A DNA stretch of 64,000 bases from Bacteroidota bacterium (GTDB taxonomy: Bacteria; Bacteroidota; Bacteroidia; Bacteroidales; GCA-2711565). Shown in pieces: positions 21,876-30,689 of the stretch. The position numbers and the translations under genes were made by a program. Position 1 is the stretch's first letter; the number at the start of each line of letters is the position of its first letter. The notes below the pieces were generated by a model, which saw only the letters and a program-made list of their open reading frames with translations, had not been told where the DNA came from and ran no database searches. The stretch is from assembly GCA_018816945.1 (NCBI GenBank), contig JAHIVC010000073.1:96397-160396 (forward strand). The letters run 5' to 3'.

Positions 21876-23642
21876 ATGAGTATCCATCAAAAACCAAATT
21901 CAATGAATGCTATCAAACTTATATCACCGTTATTAATGGTGTTTATATTTTTTCTGGGGCAATCTGTTTATGCTCAGGAAAACAACAATCAAATTGAAGT
22001 CGGGTACCGAATGACTGGCGAAATTGATGTTCAAGGATTTTCATTATCCGGTCAATCAACCATCAAGATTGAAGGTCACGCCGGATTATATGAAAGGATG
22101 GGGAACGACTTAATGTTTTACGGTTGGATTTTAAACGGTAAAACCCGCGAAGTAGTATGGGACATCTTAAAAGAAGAAAATGATAAATTTTTCGGGTACC
22201 GTAACTCGGGAAGATTTAAATTTAACAATGAAATCACCTTGCCTGCCGGCGACTATGAAGTTTATTACGCTGCCGGTATAGATCAAGGGAATTATAACAA
22301 CAATAATAATTTCAATTTTGGCGATCTGCTGGATTGGATTTTTGATGGCAATTCGCGAGAACGTGATCGTGACTCAAGAAGGTATTCCGACTTTTCGATG
22401 CAGGTAAGCGGCCCTGAAAATAGTTTCATAAAAAACGACTGGCGAAAAAGCGTAGATGCATTTGCTCAAAATGCAATTGTTTCGATTGTAAGAGCAGGTG
22501 ATGATGAATTTATGAGCGAAAACTTTAAGGTCGAAAACGAAATTGAATTAAATATCCGCGGAATTGGTGAGCAATACGATGGCGAGCAGTTCGACTTTGC
22601 ATGGATCGTAAATTCAAGCACCTACGAAAAAGTATGGCCAACTGAGGACACCCGATTTTTAAAAGCCGGAGGAGGAAGAAAAAACCGATTGGTGTCTGAA
22701 AAAATCACTTTACAAAAGGGAGATTACACCCTGTACTATATTTCTGATGGCAGCCATTCTTTCCAAAGATGGAATGTACTTCCACCATACGATCCACAAT
22801 TTTGGGGCATTTCAATCTGGACAGATGAAAAAAATCAAAACAAGGTAAAACTAAATGATAAATCAGATCAGTTTGTACTCAAACTAACAAAAGCCCGTGA
22901 CGATGATTATTTAAGTCAGGCATTTAAACTTAAGAAGGACATGAAAATACGGGTTTACAGTATAGGAGAGCGTTCGGGCAGTTCGGAAATGGTTGATTAT
23001 GGCTGGATTATTAATTCTGATACCCATAAAAAAGTTTGGGAATTTGATGGAAGGAATTCTGAATACGCCGGTGGTGGAGATAAAAACAGGTTGGTTAACG
23101 AAGAAATCGAATTAAAAGCAGGCAATTACATCGCTTACTATGTAACCGATGGTTCTCACTCTTATCGCAATTGGAATGTAGCTCCTCCATTAATTCCCGA
23201 TTTATACGGACTCAGCATTTTGGCAGGTGACAATCGTGATTTTTTTGAATTGCAAGATACTCATGTCATTACCAACGAAAATGTTTTAGCCGAGATTGTA
23301 AGGGTTAGAAATAATGAATATGAAAAAAGGTCATTCACTTTAAATAAAGAATCGAAAGTAAGGATTTATGCAATTGGCGAAGGCACGGGCTGGGAAATGA
23401 ATGATAGTGGATGGATTAAAAGTAAAGAAACCGGAAGAGTTGTTTGGGAAATGACACCCCGAAATACAGATCCGGCAGGTGGTGCAGAAAAAAACAAATT
23501 GTTTGACGGTACCATAACCCTGCCCGAGGGCGAATACACAGTTTATTATGAAACCGATGGCTCTCATTCCTATCGAAATTGGAACGCTTCCGCACCCCAC
23601 GATCAGGAACATTACGGAATCAGTGTTTATTTGATAAAATAG
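21876..23642 (+). CDS. Secreted protein with four tandem beta-rich repeats, unknown function
   Basis: I do not recognise a family. The 588-residue protein has a signal peptide ending VYAQ; the internal ATG at 21903 gives a more typical leader and may be the true start. It consists of four related units: about 40-135, 199-316, 333-450 and 468-588. Shared elements are a GWI(I/L)N-type strand (GWIL 83, AWIV 242, GWII 376, GWIK 512), a VW core, KNRL/KNKL, L..G.Y..YY and the signature DGSHSYRNWN-like loop (291-300, 425-434, 561-570). The first unit lacks the DGSHS loop and carries an Asn-rich insert. The fold is likely a beta-sandwich for ligand binding. A perfect palindrome follows the gene. Confidence 0.8.
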   Translation: MSIHQKPNSMNAIKLISPLLMVFIFFLGQSVYAQENNNQIEVGYRMTGEIDVQGFSLSGQSTIKIEGHAGLYERMGNDLMFYGWILNGKTREVVWDILKEENDKFFGYRNSGRFKFNNEITLPAGDYEVYYAAGIDQGNYNNNNNFNFGDLLDWIFDGNSRERDRDSRRYSDFSMQVSGPENSFIKNDWRKSVDAFAQNAIVSIVRAGDDEFMSENFKVENEIELNIRGIGEQYDGEQFDFAWIVNSSTYEKVWPTEDTRFLKAGGGRKNRLVSEKITLQKGDYTLYYISDGSHSFQRWNVLPPYDPQFWGISIWTDEKNQNKVKLNDKSDQFVLKLTKARDDDYLSQAFKLKKDMKIRVYSIGERSGSSEMVDYGWIINSDTHKKVWEFDGRNSEYAGGGDKNRLVNEEIELKAGNYIAYYVTDGSHSYRNWNVAPPLIPDLYGLSILAGDNRDFFELQDTHVITNENVLAEIVRVRNNEYEKRSFTLNKESKVRIYAIGEGTGWEMNDSGWIKSKETGRVVWEMTPRNTDPAGGAEKNKLFDGTITLPEGEYTVYYETDGSHSYRNWNASAPHDQEHYGISVYLIK

Positions 23643-23680
23643 CCTCTAATATAATAGCGATAAACTTCTCGGGAAAAAAT

Positions 23681-23724
23681 AATAAGAGACGCCATCCGCC
23701 AATTGGCGGATGGCGTCTCTTATT
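23681..23724. terminator. Perfect 44-bp palindrome, probable bidirectional terminator
   Basis: The arm AATAAGAGACGCCATCCGCCAA (23681-23702) is exactly complementary to 23703-23724, a 22-bp stem with no mismatch, centred on AATT. It sits between the convergent repeat-protein and urocanase genes. A-rich sequence on the left and TTATT on the right suit termination in both directions. Confidence 0.85.
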
Positions 23725-23744
23725 ACAATTAGCAAATTGGCACA

Positions 23745-25748
23745 TTAACTCATTATCTCATTAATCAACCCATCATCCGCGAAATTAGGCAGGGTAACTT
23801 TTAAATTCGGTTCGGATTCCATTGCACGTTTTATCGCAAATACCGCTCCTTCGTTTCGAGCCCAACTGCGACGCGAAATACCGTTGTTCACATCCCAGTG
23901 CAACATCATTTTCAGTCGTTGATCGGCTTCTGCAGTTCCATCTAAAAGCATTCCAAAACCGCCGTTGATAACTTCGCCCCAGCCAACGCCACCGCCGTTG
24001 TGGATACTTACCCAAGTAGCTCCGCGGAATGAATCGCCAATTACATTCTGAACTGCCATGTCGGCAGTAAATTGTGAGCCATCATAAATATTTGAGGTTT
24101 CGCGATAGGGAGAATCAGTACCGGAAACATCGTGATGATCACGACCCAAAACAACCGGAGCTGAGATTTTTCCTTCTTTAATTGCTTTATTAAATGCCTC
24201 TGCTATTTTTGTTCTGCCCTCGCAATCGGCATATAAAATCCGGGCCTGAGATCCCACCACCAATTTGTTTTTCTGTGCCTCCCTGATCCACTGAATATTA
24301 TCGCGCATTTGCTGGCTGATTTCAACATGCGCGGTTTCAGCAATTTTACTCAGTACTTCCATCGCAATCCGGTCGGTAATTTCCAAATCTTCGGCCTTGC
24401 CCGAAGTACAAACCCAACGGAAAGGCCCAAAACCATAATCGAAACACATGGGGCCCATAATATCCTGAACATAAGAAGGATATTTAAATTTCCCTTCTTT
24501 ATTCATGATTTCGGCATCTGCCCTGCTTGATTCAAGTAAAAAAGCATTTCCATAATCGAAAAAATACATGCCTTTTGCCGTCAAGCGGTTGATGGCCCTT
24601 ACATGTCTTCGTAAGGTTTCTTTAACTTTTTCTTTGAATTTTTCAGGATTGTTTGCAATCATTTCATTCGATTCTTCTAAACTCATCCCAACAGGATAAT
24701 ATCCACCCGACCAAGGATTATGAAGTGAAGTTTGATCAGAACCTAAATCCACAAAGACATTGTCGTCGGCCAATCGTTCCCATAAGTCCACCACATTGCC
24801 TTGATAAGCGATTGAAACTGCCTCTTTATTAACCTGGGCGACTTTTACCCTTTTGATTAATTCCGATAAATCTGTAAAAACCTCATCCACCCATCCTTGT
24901 TCAAAACGGGTTTTAACAACCTTGGGATTAATTTCGGCAATCAATCCAATGGCACCTGCAATAACGGCTGCTTTTGGCTGAGCTCCTGACATTCCTCCCA
25001 ATCCTGAGGTACAGAAAATTTTTCCGGCAAGACCTTCACCGTTCTTTTCAATCATTCGGCCTGCATTCAAAACCGTAATAGTGGTGCCATGAACAATTCC
25101 CTGAGGACCAATATACATAAACGAACCGGCAGTCATCTGTCCGTACTGCGAAACACCCAATGCATTAAATTTTTCCCAATGATCCTGTGATGAATAATTG
25201 GGTATAACCATGCCATTCGTAACAACCACCCTCGGGGCTCCTTTATGCGAAGGGAACAATCCCATCGGATGACCTGAATATAGTGCGAGGGTTTGCTCAT
25301 CGGTCATTTCTGAAAGGTATTTCATCGTAAGCAGGTATTGCGCCCAATTTTGGAAAACAGCGCCGTTGCCTCCATAAGTAATTAATTCGTGAGGATGTTG
25401 TGCAACTCTGGGGTCGAGATTGTTCTGCAACATCAGCATAATGCCTGCAGCCTGCTTTGATTTTTGTGGGTATTCATCAATGCCTCGGGCATACATCTTG
25501 TATGTCGGACGAAAACGATACATGTAAATCCGACCGTATTTTTTAAGTTCTTCTGCAAATTCGGGGGCAAGGGTTTTATGATGTTTTGGATCGAAATAGC
25601 GAAGTGCATTTCGAAGGGCAAGTTTTTTCTCTTCTTTACTTAAAATATCTTTACGAACCGGAGCATGGTTTACCTTTAGATCATAAGCCTGAAGGTCAGG
25701 TAAATTGCTGGGAATCCCCCTTTTTATTGCTTGCTGGAAATCATTCAC
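23745..25748 (-). CDS. hutU: Urocanate hydratase
   Basis: A 667-residue urocanase, the longer form found in Bacteroidota rather than the about 555-residue proteobacterial enzyme. It adds water to urocanate to give imidazolonepropionate in histidine breakdown, using tightly bound NAD+. Conserved stretches include ITYGGNGAVFQNWAQY, LALYSGHPMGLFPS, CTSGLGGMSGAQPKA (NAD-binding loop region) and GRDHHDVSGTDSPYRETSNIYDGS, with NGGGVGWGEVINGGFG near the C-terminus. No hutH, hutI or other histidine gene is in the window, so it appears isolated. It is cytoplasmic. Identification is secure. Confidence 0.97.
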   Translation of the reverse strand: MNDFQQAIKRGIPSNLPDLQAYDLKVNHAPVRKDILSKEEKKLALRNALRYFDPKHHKTLAPEFAEELKKYGRIYMYRFRPTYKMYARGIDEYPQKSKQAAGIMLMLQNNLDPRVAQHPHELITYGGNGAVFQNWAQYLLTMKYLSEMTDEQTLALYSGHPMGLFPSHKGAPRVVVTNGMVIPNYSSQDHWEKFNALGVSQYGQMTAGSFMYIGPQGIVHGTTITVLNAGRMIEKNGEGLAGKIFCTSGLGGMSGAQPKAAVIAGAIGLIAEINPKVVKTRFEQGWVDEVFTDLSELIKRVKVAQVNKEAVSIAYQGNVVDLWERLADDNVFVDLGSDQTSLHNPWSGGYYPVGMSLEESNEMIANNPEKFKEKVKETLRRHVRAINRLTAKGMYFFDYGNAFLLESSRADAEIMNKEGKFKYPSYVQDIMGPMCFDYGFGPFRWVCTSGKAEDLEITDRIAMEVLSKIAETAHVEISQQMRDNIQWIREAQKNKLVVGSQARILYADCEGRTKIAEAFNKAIKEGKISAPVVLGRDHHDVSGTDSPYRETSNIYDGSQFTADMAVQNVIGDSFRGATWVSIHNGGGVGWGEVINGGFGMLLDGTAEADQRLKMMLHWDVNNGISRRSWARNEGAVFAIKRAMESEPNLKVTLPNFADDGLINEIMS

Positions 25749-25779
25749 GATTTTTGGTTTAAGGTTTTTTATTTGCTCA

Positions 25780-25787
25780 CAAATTTA
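25780..25787 (-). promoter_or_regulatory. hutU: Candidate -7 element for hutU
   Basis: On the minus strand the sequence reads TAAATTTG, matching the Bacteroidota -7 consensus TAnnTTTG, about 32 bases before the hutU ATG. No clear TTTG -33 element was seen at ideal spacing. Confidence 0.4.
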
Positions 25788-25882
25788 CAACAATGCCCTT
25801 AATTTGTCATTGATAATCTTACTATTTTTCATATCTTGCATTTAAGTCGAAGAACAGCATAAAACAAGAAATCCTTTTAAGT

Positions 25883-28078
25883 ATGAAAGTAATTTGCATT
25901 GGTAATTACCCCCCTCGTAAATGTGGCATCGCAACTTTTACCGAAAACCTGGTTAAGTCGATGATGATGGCTGCCGAAATAAATCATGACGATCTTGAAA
26001 TAGAAATCATAACAATGAACGATCAAAATCAGGTTTACGATTACAGTGAAAAAGTAGTTCGGGTCATTAATGATCAGGTTCTCGACGAATATATTTCTGC
26101 CGCGGATTTTATTAATCAGTCGGGTGCTGAGGTATGTTTGCTGGAACACGAATATGGAATATTTGGAGGTGACAGCGGGCTTTTGCTTTTACGATTATTG
26201 CGAAGGGTCAATATCCCCATCGTAACTACCTTGCATACCGTTCTGCAAAGTCCTACTTTTCTTCAAAAAGAGGTATTAAAAACGATTGCCAAATATTCAT
26301 CAAAGTTGGTGGTTATGAGCAATCTTGCTGTTAGGTTTTTGAAAGAGGTGTTCGAAATACCTGAAAATAAAATCTTAAGGATTGAACACGGGGTACCTGA
26401 TTATAAGAATTATGCAAATAAAGAAATTATAAAGCCGAAAGAATTTTTAAATAGAAAAGTAATTTTAACATTTGGATTAATTGGGCGCAGCAAAGGAATT
26501 GAAGTCGCGTTAAGGGCCTTGCCAAAAGTGGTAGAAAAACATCCCGATCTACTTTATGTTATTCTTGGAAAAACACATCCTCATGTGGTAAAACATGCAG
26601 GTGAAGAATACCGGGAGTTCCTGGCCCAACTTACAAAAGATCTTAAAATCGAAAACAATGTTCTTTTTGAAAATCGTTATGTGGATGAAGAAGAATTAAT
26701 AAATTACCTCTTAGCTTCAGATATTTACATAACCCCTTATCATAATAAGGCCCAGATTACCAGTGGAACTTTGGCTTATGCGGTAGGTGGTGGATCTGCG
26801 ATTATCTCTACACCTTATTGGCATGCCGAAGAATTGTTAGCAAATGATACCGGAATCTTGTTTGATTTTGGCGACAAAAAACATCTTTCAAATATTATTA
26901 ATGATTTACTCGACCATCCGGACAAATTAAAAGCCTATCAGAAAAAAGCTTATCAATATGGGTTAAAAATTGCATGGCCCATTATTGGAAATCAGTACAA
27001 TGAATGCTTAAAAGAAGCAATTGATCAATTTGAAGATCAAAAGGAATCTTTTAAAATTCCTCCTTTGAAACGCTTACATCTCGAGCGCATGACTGATAAA
27101 ACAGGAATTATACAGTTTGCCAAAGGAAGTCTTCCGGATTACAGAACAGGCTATTGCTTAGATGATAATGCCAGGGCATTATTGCTCTGTTTAAGGGCTT
27201 ATAAAAGATTTAAAGACGACAATTTTCTTCAACTCATTTACCGTTATAGCACCTATTTAATTTATATGCGAAATGAAAATGGGAGCTACAAAAACTATCT
27301 GAGTTATAATAAAGAATTTATTGACCAGATTGGTTCTGATGATGCTTTTGGAAGAACCATTTGGGCATTGGGATATTTGATCAGATATGCGCCTAATGAT
27401 TCCATTTTACAAATAGGGCACGAAATGTTTGTTCGTTCACTTGGCTGGTTCAATGAACTAAAGCATGCGAGGGGTTGGGCAAACACCATGCTAGGACTGT
27501 ATCACTATATTAAAAAGTATCCCGATCGGGAAGAGTTCGGAATTCGATTAAATGAACTTGCAAAAAAAATGGCAGCAGCTTTTTATAAATTTAGCAAGGA
27601 TGATTGGTATTGGTACGAAGATATTTTAACTTATGACAATGGATTGTTACCTGCTGCAATGTATCGGGCTCATGAAGTACTTCATAATGATGAATATCTT
27701 GAAATTGCCGAAAAATCCGCCCAATTCCTTGAACGTAAATGTTTCACAGAAGGATATTTAAGAATTATTGGTAATCGGGAGTGGTACCCTAAGTTTGGAG
27801 AATTTGCAATCTACGGTCAACAACCCATTGATGCAGCAGCGATGGTAATTTTATATCATGCTAAATATCAAGCATTACAATGTGAAGACGCTGCTACAAA
27901 ACTTAAAATCTGTTTTGAGTGGTTTCTCGGAAAAAATGATCATAGCATTCCGATGTACGATGAAGAAACAGGAGGTTGCAACGATGGGCTTGAAGAATTT
28001 ACGATCAATCGAAATCAGGGGGCAGAAAGTACGATTTCGTATATCCATGCATACTTAATTGCAGGTGATTATTATTAA
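25883..28078 (+). CDS. GT4 glycosyltransferase fused to an alpha/alpha-toroid-like C-terminal domain
   Basis: A 731-residue cytoplasmic protein. Residues 1 to about 390 are a GT-B fold GT4 glycosyltransferase: GNYPPRKCGIATF (7-19), CLLEHEYGIFGGDSG, the second-domain opening LTFGLIGRSKGIEVALRALP, and the donor-site SGTLAYAVGGGSAIISTPYWHAEELL. Residues about 400-731 form a helical domain rich in Trp and Tyr with DYRTGYCLDDNARALL, GSDDAFGRTIWALGYL and ARGWANTMLGLYHY. These resemble six-hairpin (alpha/alpha) glycosidase-like domains, perhaps for glycan binding. It faces a convergent GH130 gene only 61 bases away. A shared role in making and breaking mannose-containing glycans is plausible but inferred. 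Confidence 0.85.
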   Translation: MKVICIGNYPPRKCGIATFTENLVKSMMMAAEINHDDLEIEIITMNDQNQVYDYSEKVVRVINDQVLDEYISAADFINQSGAEVCLLEHEYGIFGGDSGLLLLRLLRRVNIPIVTTLHTVLQSPTFLQKEVLKTIAKYSSKLVVMSNLAVRFLKEVFEIPENKILRIEHGVPDYKNYANKEIIKPKEFLNRKVILTFGLIGRSKGIEVALRALPKVVEKHPDLLYVILGKTHPHVVKHAGEEYREFLAQLTKDLKIENNVLFENRYVDEEELINYLLASDIYITPYHNKAQITSGTLAYAVGGGSAIISTPYWHAEELLANDTGILFDFGDKKHLSNIINDLLDHPDKLKAYQKKAYQYGLKIAWPIIGNQYNECLKEAIDQFEDQKESFKIPPLKRLHLERMTDKTGIIQFAKGSLPDYRTGYCLDDNARALLLCLRAYKRFKDDNFLQLIYRYSTYLIYMRNENGSYKNYLSYNKEFIDQIGSDDAFGRTIWALGYLIRYAPNDSILQIGHEMFVRSLGWFNELKHARGWANTMLGLYHYIKKYPDREEFGIRLNELAKKMAAAFYKFSKDDWYWYEDILTYDNGLLPAAMYRAHEVLHNDEYLEIAEKSAQFLERKCFTEGYLRIIGNREWYPKFGEFAIYGQQPIDAAAMVILYHAKYQALQCEDAATKLKICFEWFLGKNDHSIPMYDEETGGCNDGLEEFTINRNQGAESTISYIHAYLIAGDYY

Positions 28079-28139
28079 CTATTCAATCCCTGCTTAATTA
28101 CTTCAACGATTTTTATTGCTGGTTGAGCAAAGCTAAAAA

Positions 28140-30005
28140 TTATTTCTTTAAAATTTTTTGAATCCTTAACAACAAAACTTCTTGGTCAACTGGTTTCTTG
28201 ATATATTCGATTGCTCCCATTTTTAATCCTTTGGCTTCTTCTTCCTTGCTTGTAAATCCGGATAAGAGGACGACCGGGATTTTGATGTTATTATCGTTAA
28301 TATAATTGAGCATTTGATAGCCATCAAAATTCGGCATAGCAATATCTGAAAGAATCAAATCAAATTTACCTTTTGAAATCTGAATTAGTGCGACAATTCC
28401 ATCAGGCGCAATTTCAACTTCATAACCTCCCGATCGTAAAATACCGGCTATTACTTTTTGATTGATTACCTCATCTTCTACAACTAAAATACGTGCTTTA
28501 TTAACTTCAGCTTCACCGTTCATCTTTTCGAGATTATAACCGGCAGGAATAAGTCGTTCCATCAAATCATCCATCGGAATTGCAGCATAAGTAGAAGCCG
28601 TATCTGACATTGCATATGGAAGTACCAACTGATTATTATGTATAATCGAACCACATGAATAAACTACATTTGGAACATAACCTTCACGTTCTTCTTCATT
28701 TGGCATAAGTAATGGTTCACTCAATTGCCCAATTACTTTGGTAGGATCTTCTAAATCAAGCAAAGTTGCACCCAAACAATATTTTCGCATGGTACCTACT
28801 CCGTGTGTAATTACTAACCATCCATGTTCGGTTTCAATCGGAGAGCCACAATTTCCAACCTGAATATATTCCCAGGGGAATTTTGGTTCCTGAATTTTTT
28901 TAGCCTTATTCCAAATATTAATATCATCAGAAAACATGATGTAATTATTTATGCCATCGAGCCTTGAAAGCATTGCATATTTATCATTGAGCTTCCGGGG
29001 AAATAATGCCATTCCTTTATTTTGTGCATTTTCTCCATGAATAGGCATAATTTTAAAATGATAAAAATCTTTGGTAACGATCAGTTTAGGCATAATGGTA
29101 AACCCATTATAAGCCGTATAAGTTGCATAATAATTAATGGTCCCGTCATTTTCGGTAAACTTTACAAATCGGGCATCTTCAATGCCGTTGCTTTCGGATG
29201 CCGCGATTGGAAAAATTACCCGATCGGAGATTCCAGTATCGAGCGAGAAGGTAATTTCATAATGTGAATCGGCCAACCAGGTCATGGTTTGCAGTTTTTT
29301 TCTTGCTGCAGCATCAGGGTTGATCTCAAGAATGGTTTGGTTGATGGCATTTATTAACTCATTATAATCAAACTCGAATCGCAGCTTTTCAGAAACAGGG
29401 GCAAGTTCTGTTTCTGTTAAATGCATTTCCATTAGTTTATTAAAGAATTCTTCTTTTTGATAAACTTTATTTCTTATCGCCTCGGCTTCATCAACTAATT
29501 TTCCGGTCTGTATAACCTGTAAATTATTGTCCTTATCAAGCAAACCTCCCCTAAAAACGATGGAAGAAATATGCCCTTCACCTGTAGCCCTAAAACTTAG
29601 AATTACCCTTTTTTCTCCTTCCATTAATCCTGTTTGATCAGGATCTTCTACGATGGATGGATTAAAAAACGCGGCTGATTCAATAGAATATTCACTGGTA
29701 AAGTAAGCACCAATCAATAGTTTTTTAAAGTCGGGAAGTTCACTTATATTCCCATTCCTACCATTCATGATCTCCTGAACACGATTAAAGTTAGTTTGAA
29801 ATATGCGGGAAATATTTCGATGACGACTTGAAAAATCACGTAATGATTGATTTAAGGTAAGTTTGGCAGCCTGATCGGGCATATCAATCACTTTTTGGAT
29901 AATAGATTGTATCCGGGTTTCCGGGCCGGGAAAAAAGAAACGTGTTATAACCCTTTTAGGATCTGAATAAAACCGAACTGCCTTCCTGAATACTTTAGTG
30001 CTCAT
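28140..30005 (-). CDS. GH130 mannoside phosphorylase/hydrolase fused to a response-regulator receiver domain
   Basis: A single 621-residue frame with two domains. Residues about 90-490 are GH130: FFNPSIVED (113-121), GIEDARF (274-280) with the candidate catalytic D277, NCGSPIETEHGWLVITHGVG (385-404) and LGATLLDLEDP (411-421). GH130 enzymes phosphorolyse or hydrolyse beta-mannosides; the subfamily cannot be fixed by eye. Residues 504-620 are a complete CheY-like receiver: acidic pocket E510/D511/E512, phosphoacceptor D554 in LSDIAMP, S582 in LLSGF and K604 in IKKP. No DNA-binding output domain exists, so the GH130 domain may itself be the output, or phosphorylation may control localisation. 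There is no signal peptide. It is convergent with the GT4 gene and lies downstream of an ECF sigma gene (75-base gap). The fusion is unusual. Confidence 0.92.
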   Translation of the reverse strand: MSTKVFRKAVRFYSDPKRVITRFFFPGPETRIQSIIQKVIDMPDQAAKLTLNQSLRDFSSRHRNISRIFQTNFNRVQEIMNGRNGNISELPDFKKLLIGAYFTSEYSIESAAFFNPSIVEDPDQTGLMEGEKRVILSFRATGEGHISSIVFRGGLLDKDNNLQVIQTGKLVDEAEAIRNKVYQKEEFFNKLMEMHLTETELAPVSEKLRFEFDYNELINAINQTILEINPDAAARKKLQTMTWLADSHYEITFSLDTGISDRVIFPIAASESNGIEDARFVKFTENDGTINYYATYTAYNGFTIMPKLIVTKDFYHFKIMPIHGENAQNKGMALFPRKLNDKYAMLSRLDGINNYIMFSDDINIWNKAKKIQEPKFPWEYIQVGNCGSPIETEHGWLVITHGVGTMRKYCLGATLLDLEDPTKVIGQLSEPLLMPNEEEREGYVPNVVYSCGSIIHNNQLVLPYAMSDTASTYAAIPMDDLMERLIPAGYNLEKMNGEAEVNKARILVVEDEVINQKVIAGILRSGGYEVEIAPDGIVALIQISKGKFDLILSDIAMPNFDGYQMLNYINDNNIKIPVVLLSGFTSKEEEAKGLKMGAIEYIKKPVDQEVLLLRIQKILKK

Positions 30006-30080
30006 TAGAATTAGATTTACAATTTAAAAATATACAAAAAACACTTCGATAAATAATTGAATTATTAATAAAACAAAAAG

Positions 30081-30689
30081 CTAGTACTTTTCAGGTATGT
30101 TTTTGAGAATATTGAACAAGAATTCACGAGCTCTGAATAGTTGAGCCTTAACTGTGCCTAAAGGAAGATCTAATTCTTTTGAAATTTCCTCATACGAAAA
30201 CTCCTTGAAATATCTTAACTCTATCAAGGTTCGATAATGAGGTTTTAATTTTTCAACAACCTCATGCATCATCTCAATTTTTTGTGTCTTTATTATTCTT
30301 TCTTCAGGATCTAAGGTTTCAGAAGGAATGCTTTCGCCGAACTCGTGACTATTTTCATCTTCGCCCCTATTGTTTAATGAAAAAGTATTCTTTTTCTTTT
30401 TACGGATAAAATCGATGCAATTATTGGAAGCAATTTTAAATAGCCAGGTACTAAAAGCATAATCGGGAGTATATTGTTCAAGCTTTTTAAATGCCTTACC
30501 AAAAGCTTCAATGGTAAGATCATCTGCATCGTCAGGATTATTGGTCATTTTCAAAAGCATAAAGTATAATGAATCACGATAATTATGCATTAACGTAGCA
30601 TATGCCTTCTGGTCACCATGATTAACTGCTGCCAAAACCAACCTATAATCACGTAATCCCTTCTCCGTCAGATGCGACCCTACTTCCAT
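30081..30689 (-). CDS. RNA polymerase sigma factor, ECF (sigma-70 family)
   Basis: A 202-residue ECF sigma factor. Region 2 is at about 25-95 (DQKAYATLMHNYRDSLYFMLLKMT, DADDLTIEAFGKAF, FSTWLFKIASNNCIDFIRKKK). Region 4 is at about 135-195 (LKPHYRTLIELRYFKEFSYEEISKELDLPLGTVKAQLFRAREFL). An acidic linker of about 35 residues separates them. It directs core RNA polymerase to a dedicated promoter set. Its start overlaps the 3' end of the GT2 gene by 10 bases, so it is translated from the same mRNA. No anti-sigma gene is adjacent; the next gene downstream is the GH130-receiver fusion. Targets are unknown. Confidence 0.93.
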   Translation of the reverse strand: MEVGSHLTEKGLRDYRLVLAAVNHGDQKAYATLMHNYRDSLYFMLLKMTNNPDDADDLTIEAFGKAFKKLEQYTPDYAFSTWLFKIASNNCIDFIRKKKKNTFSLNNRGEDENSHEFGESIPSETLDPEERIIKTQKIEMMHEVVEKLKPHYRTLIELRYFKEFSYEEISKELDLPLGTVKAQLFRAREFLFNILKNIPEKY

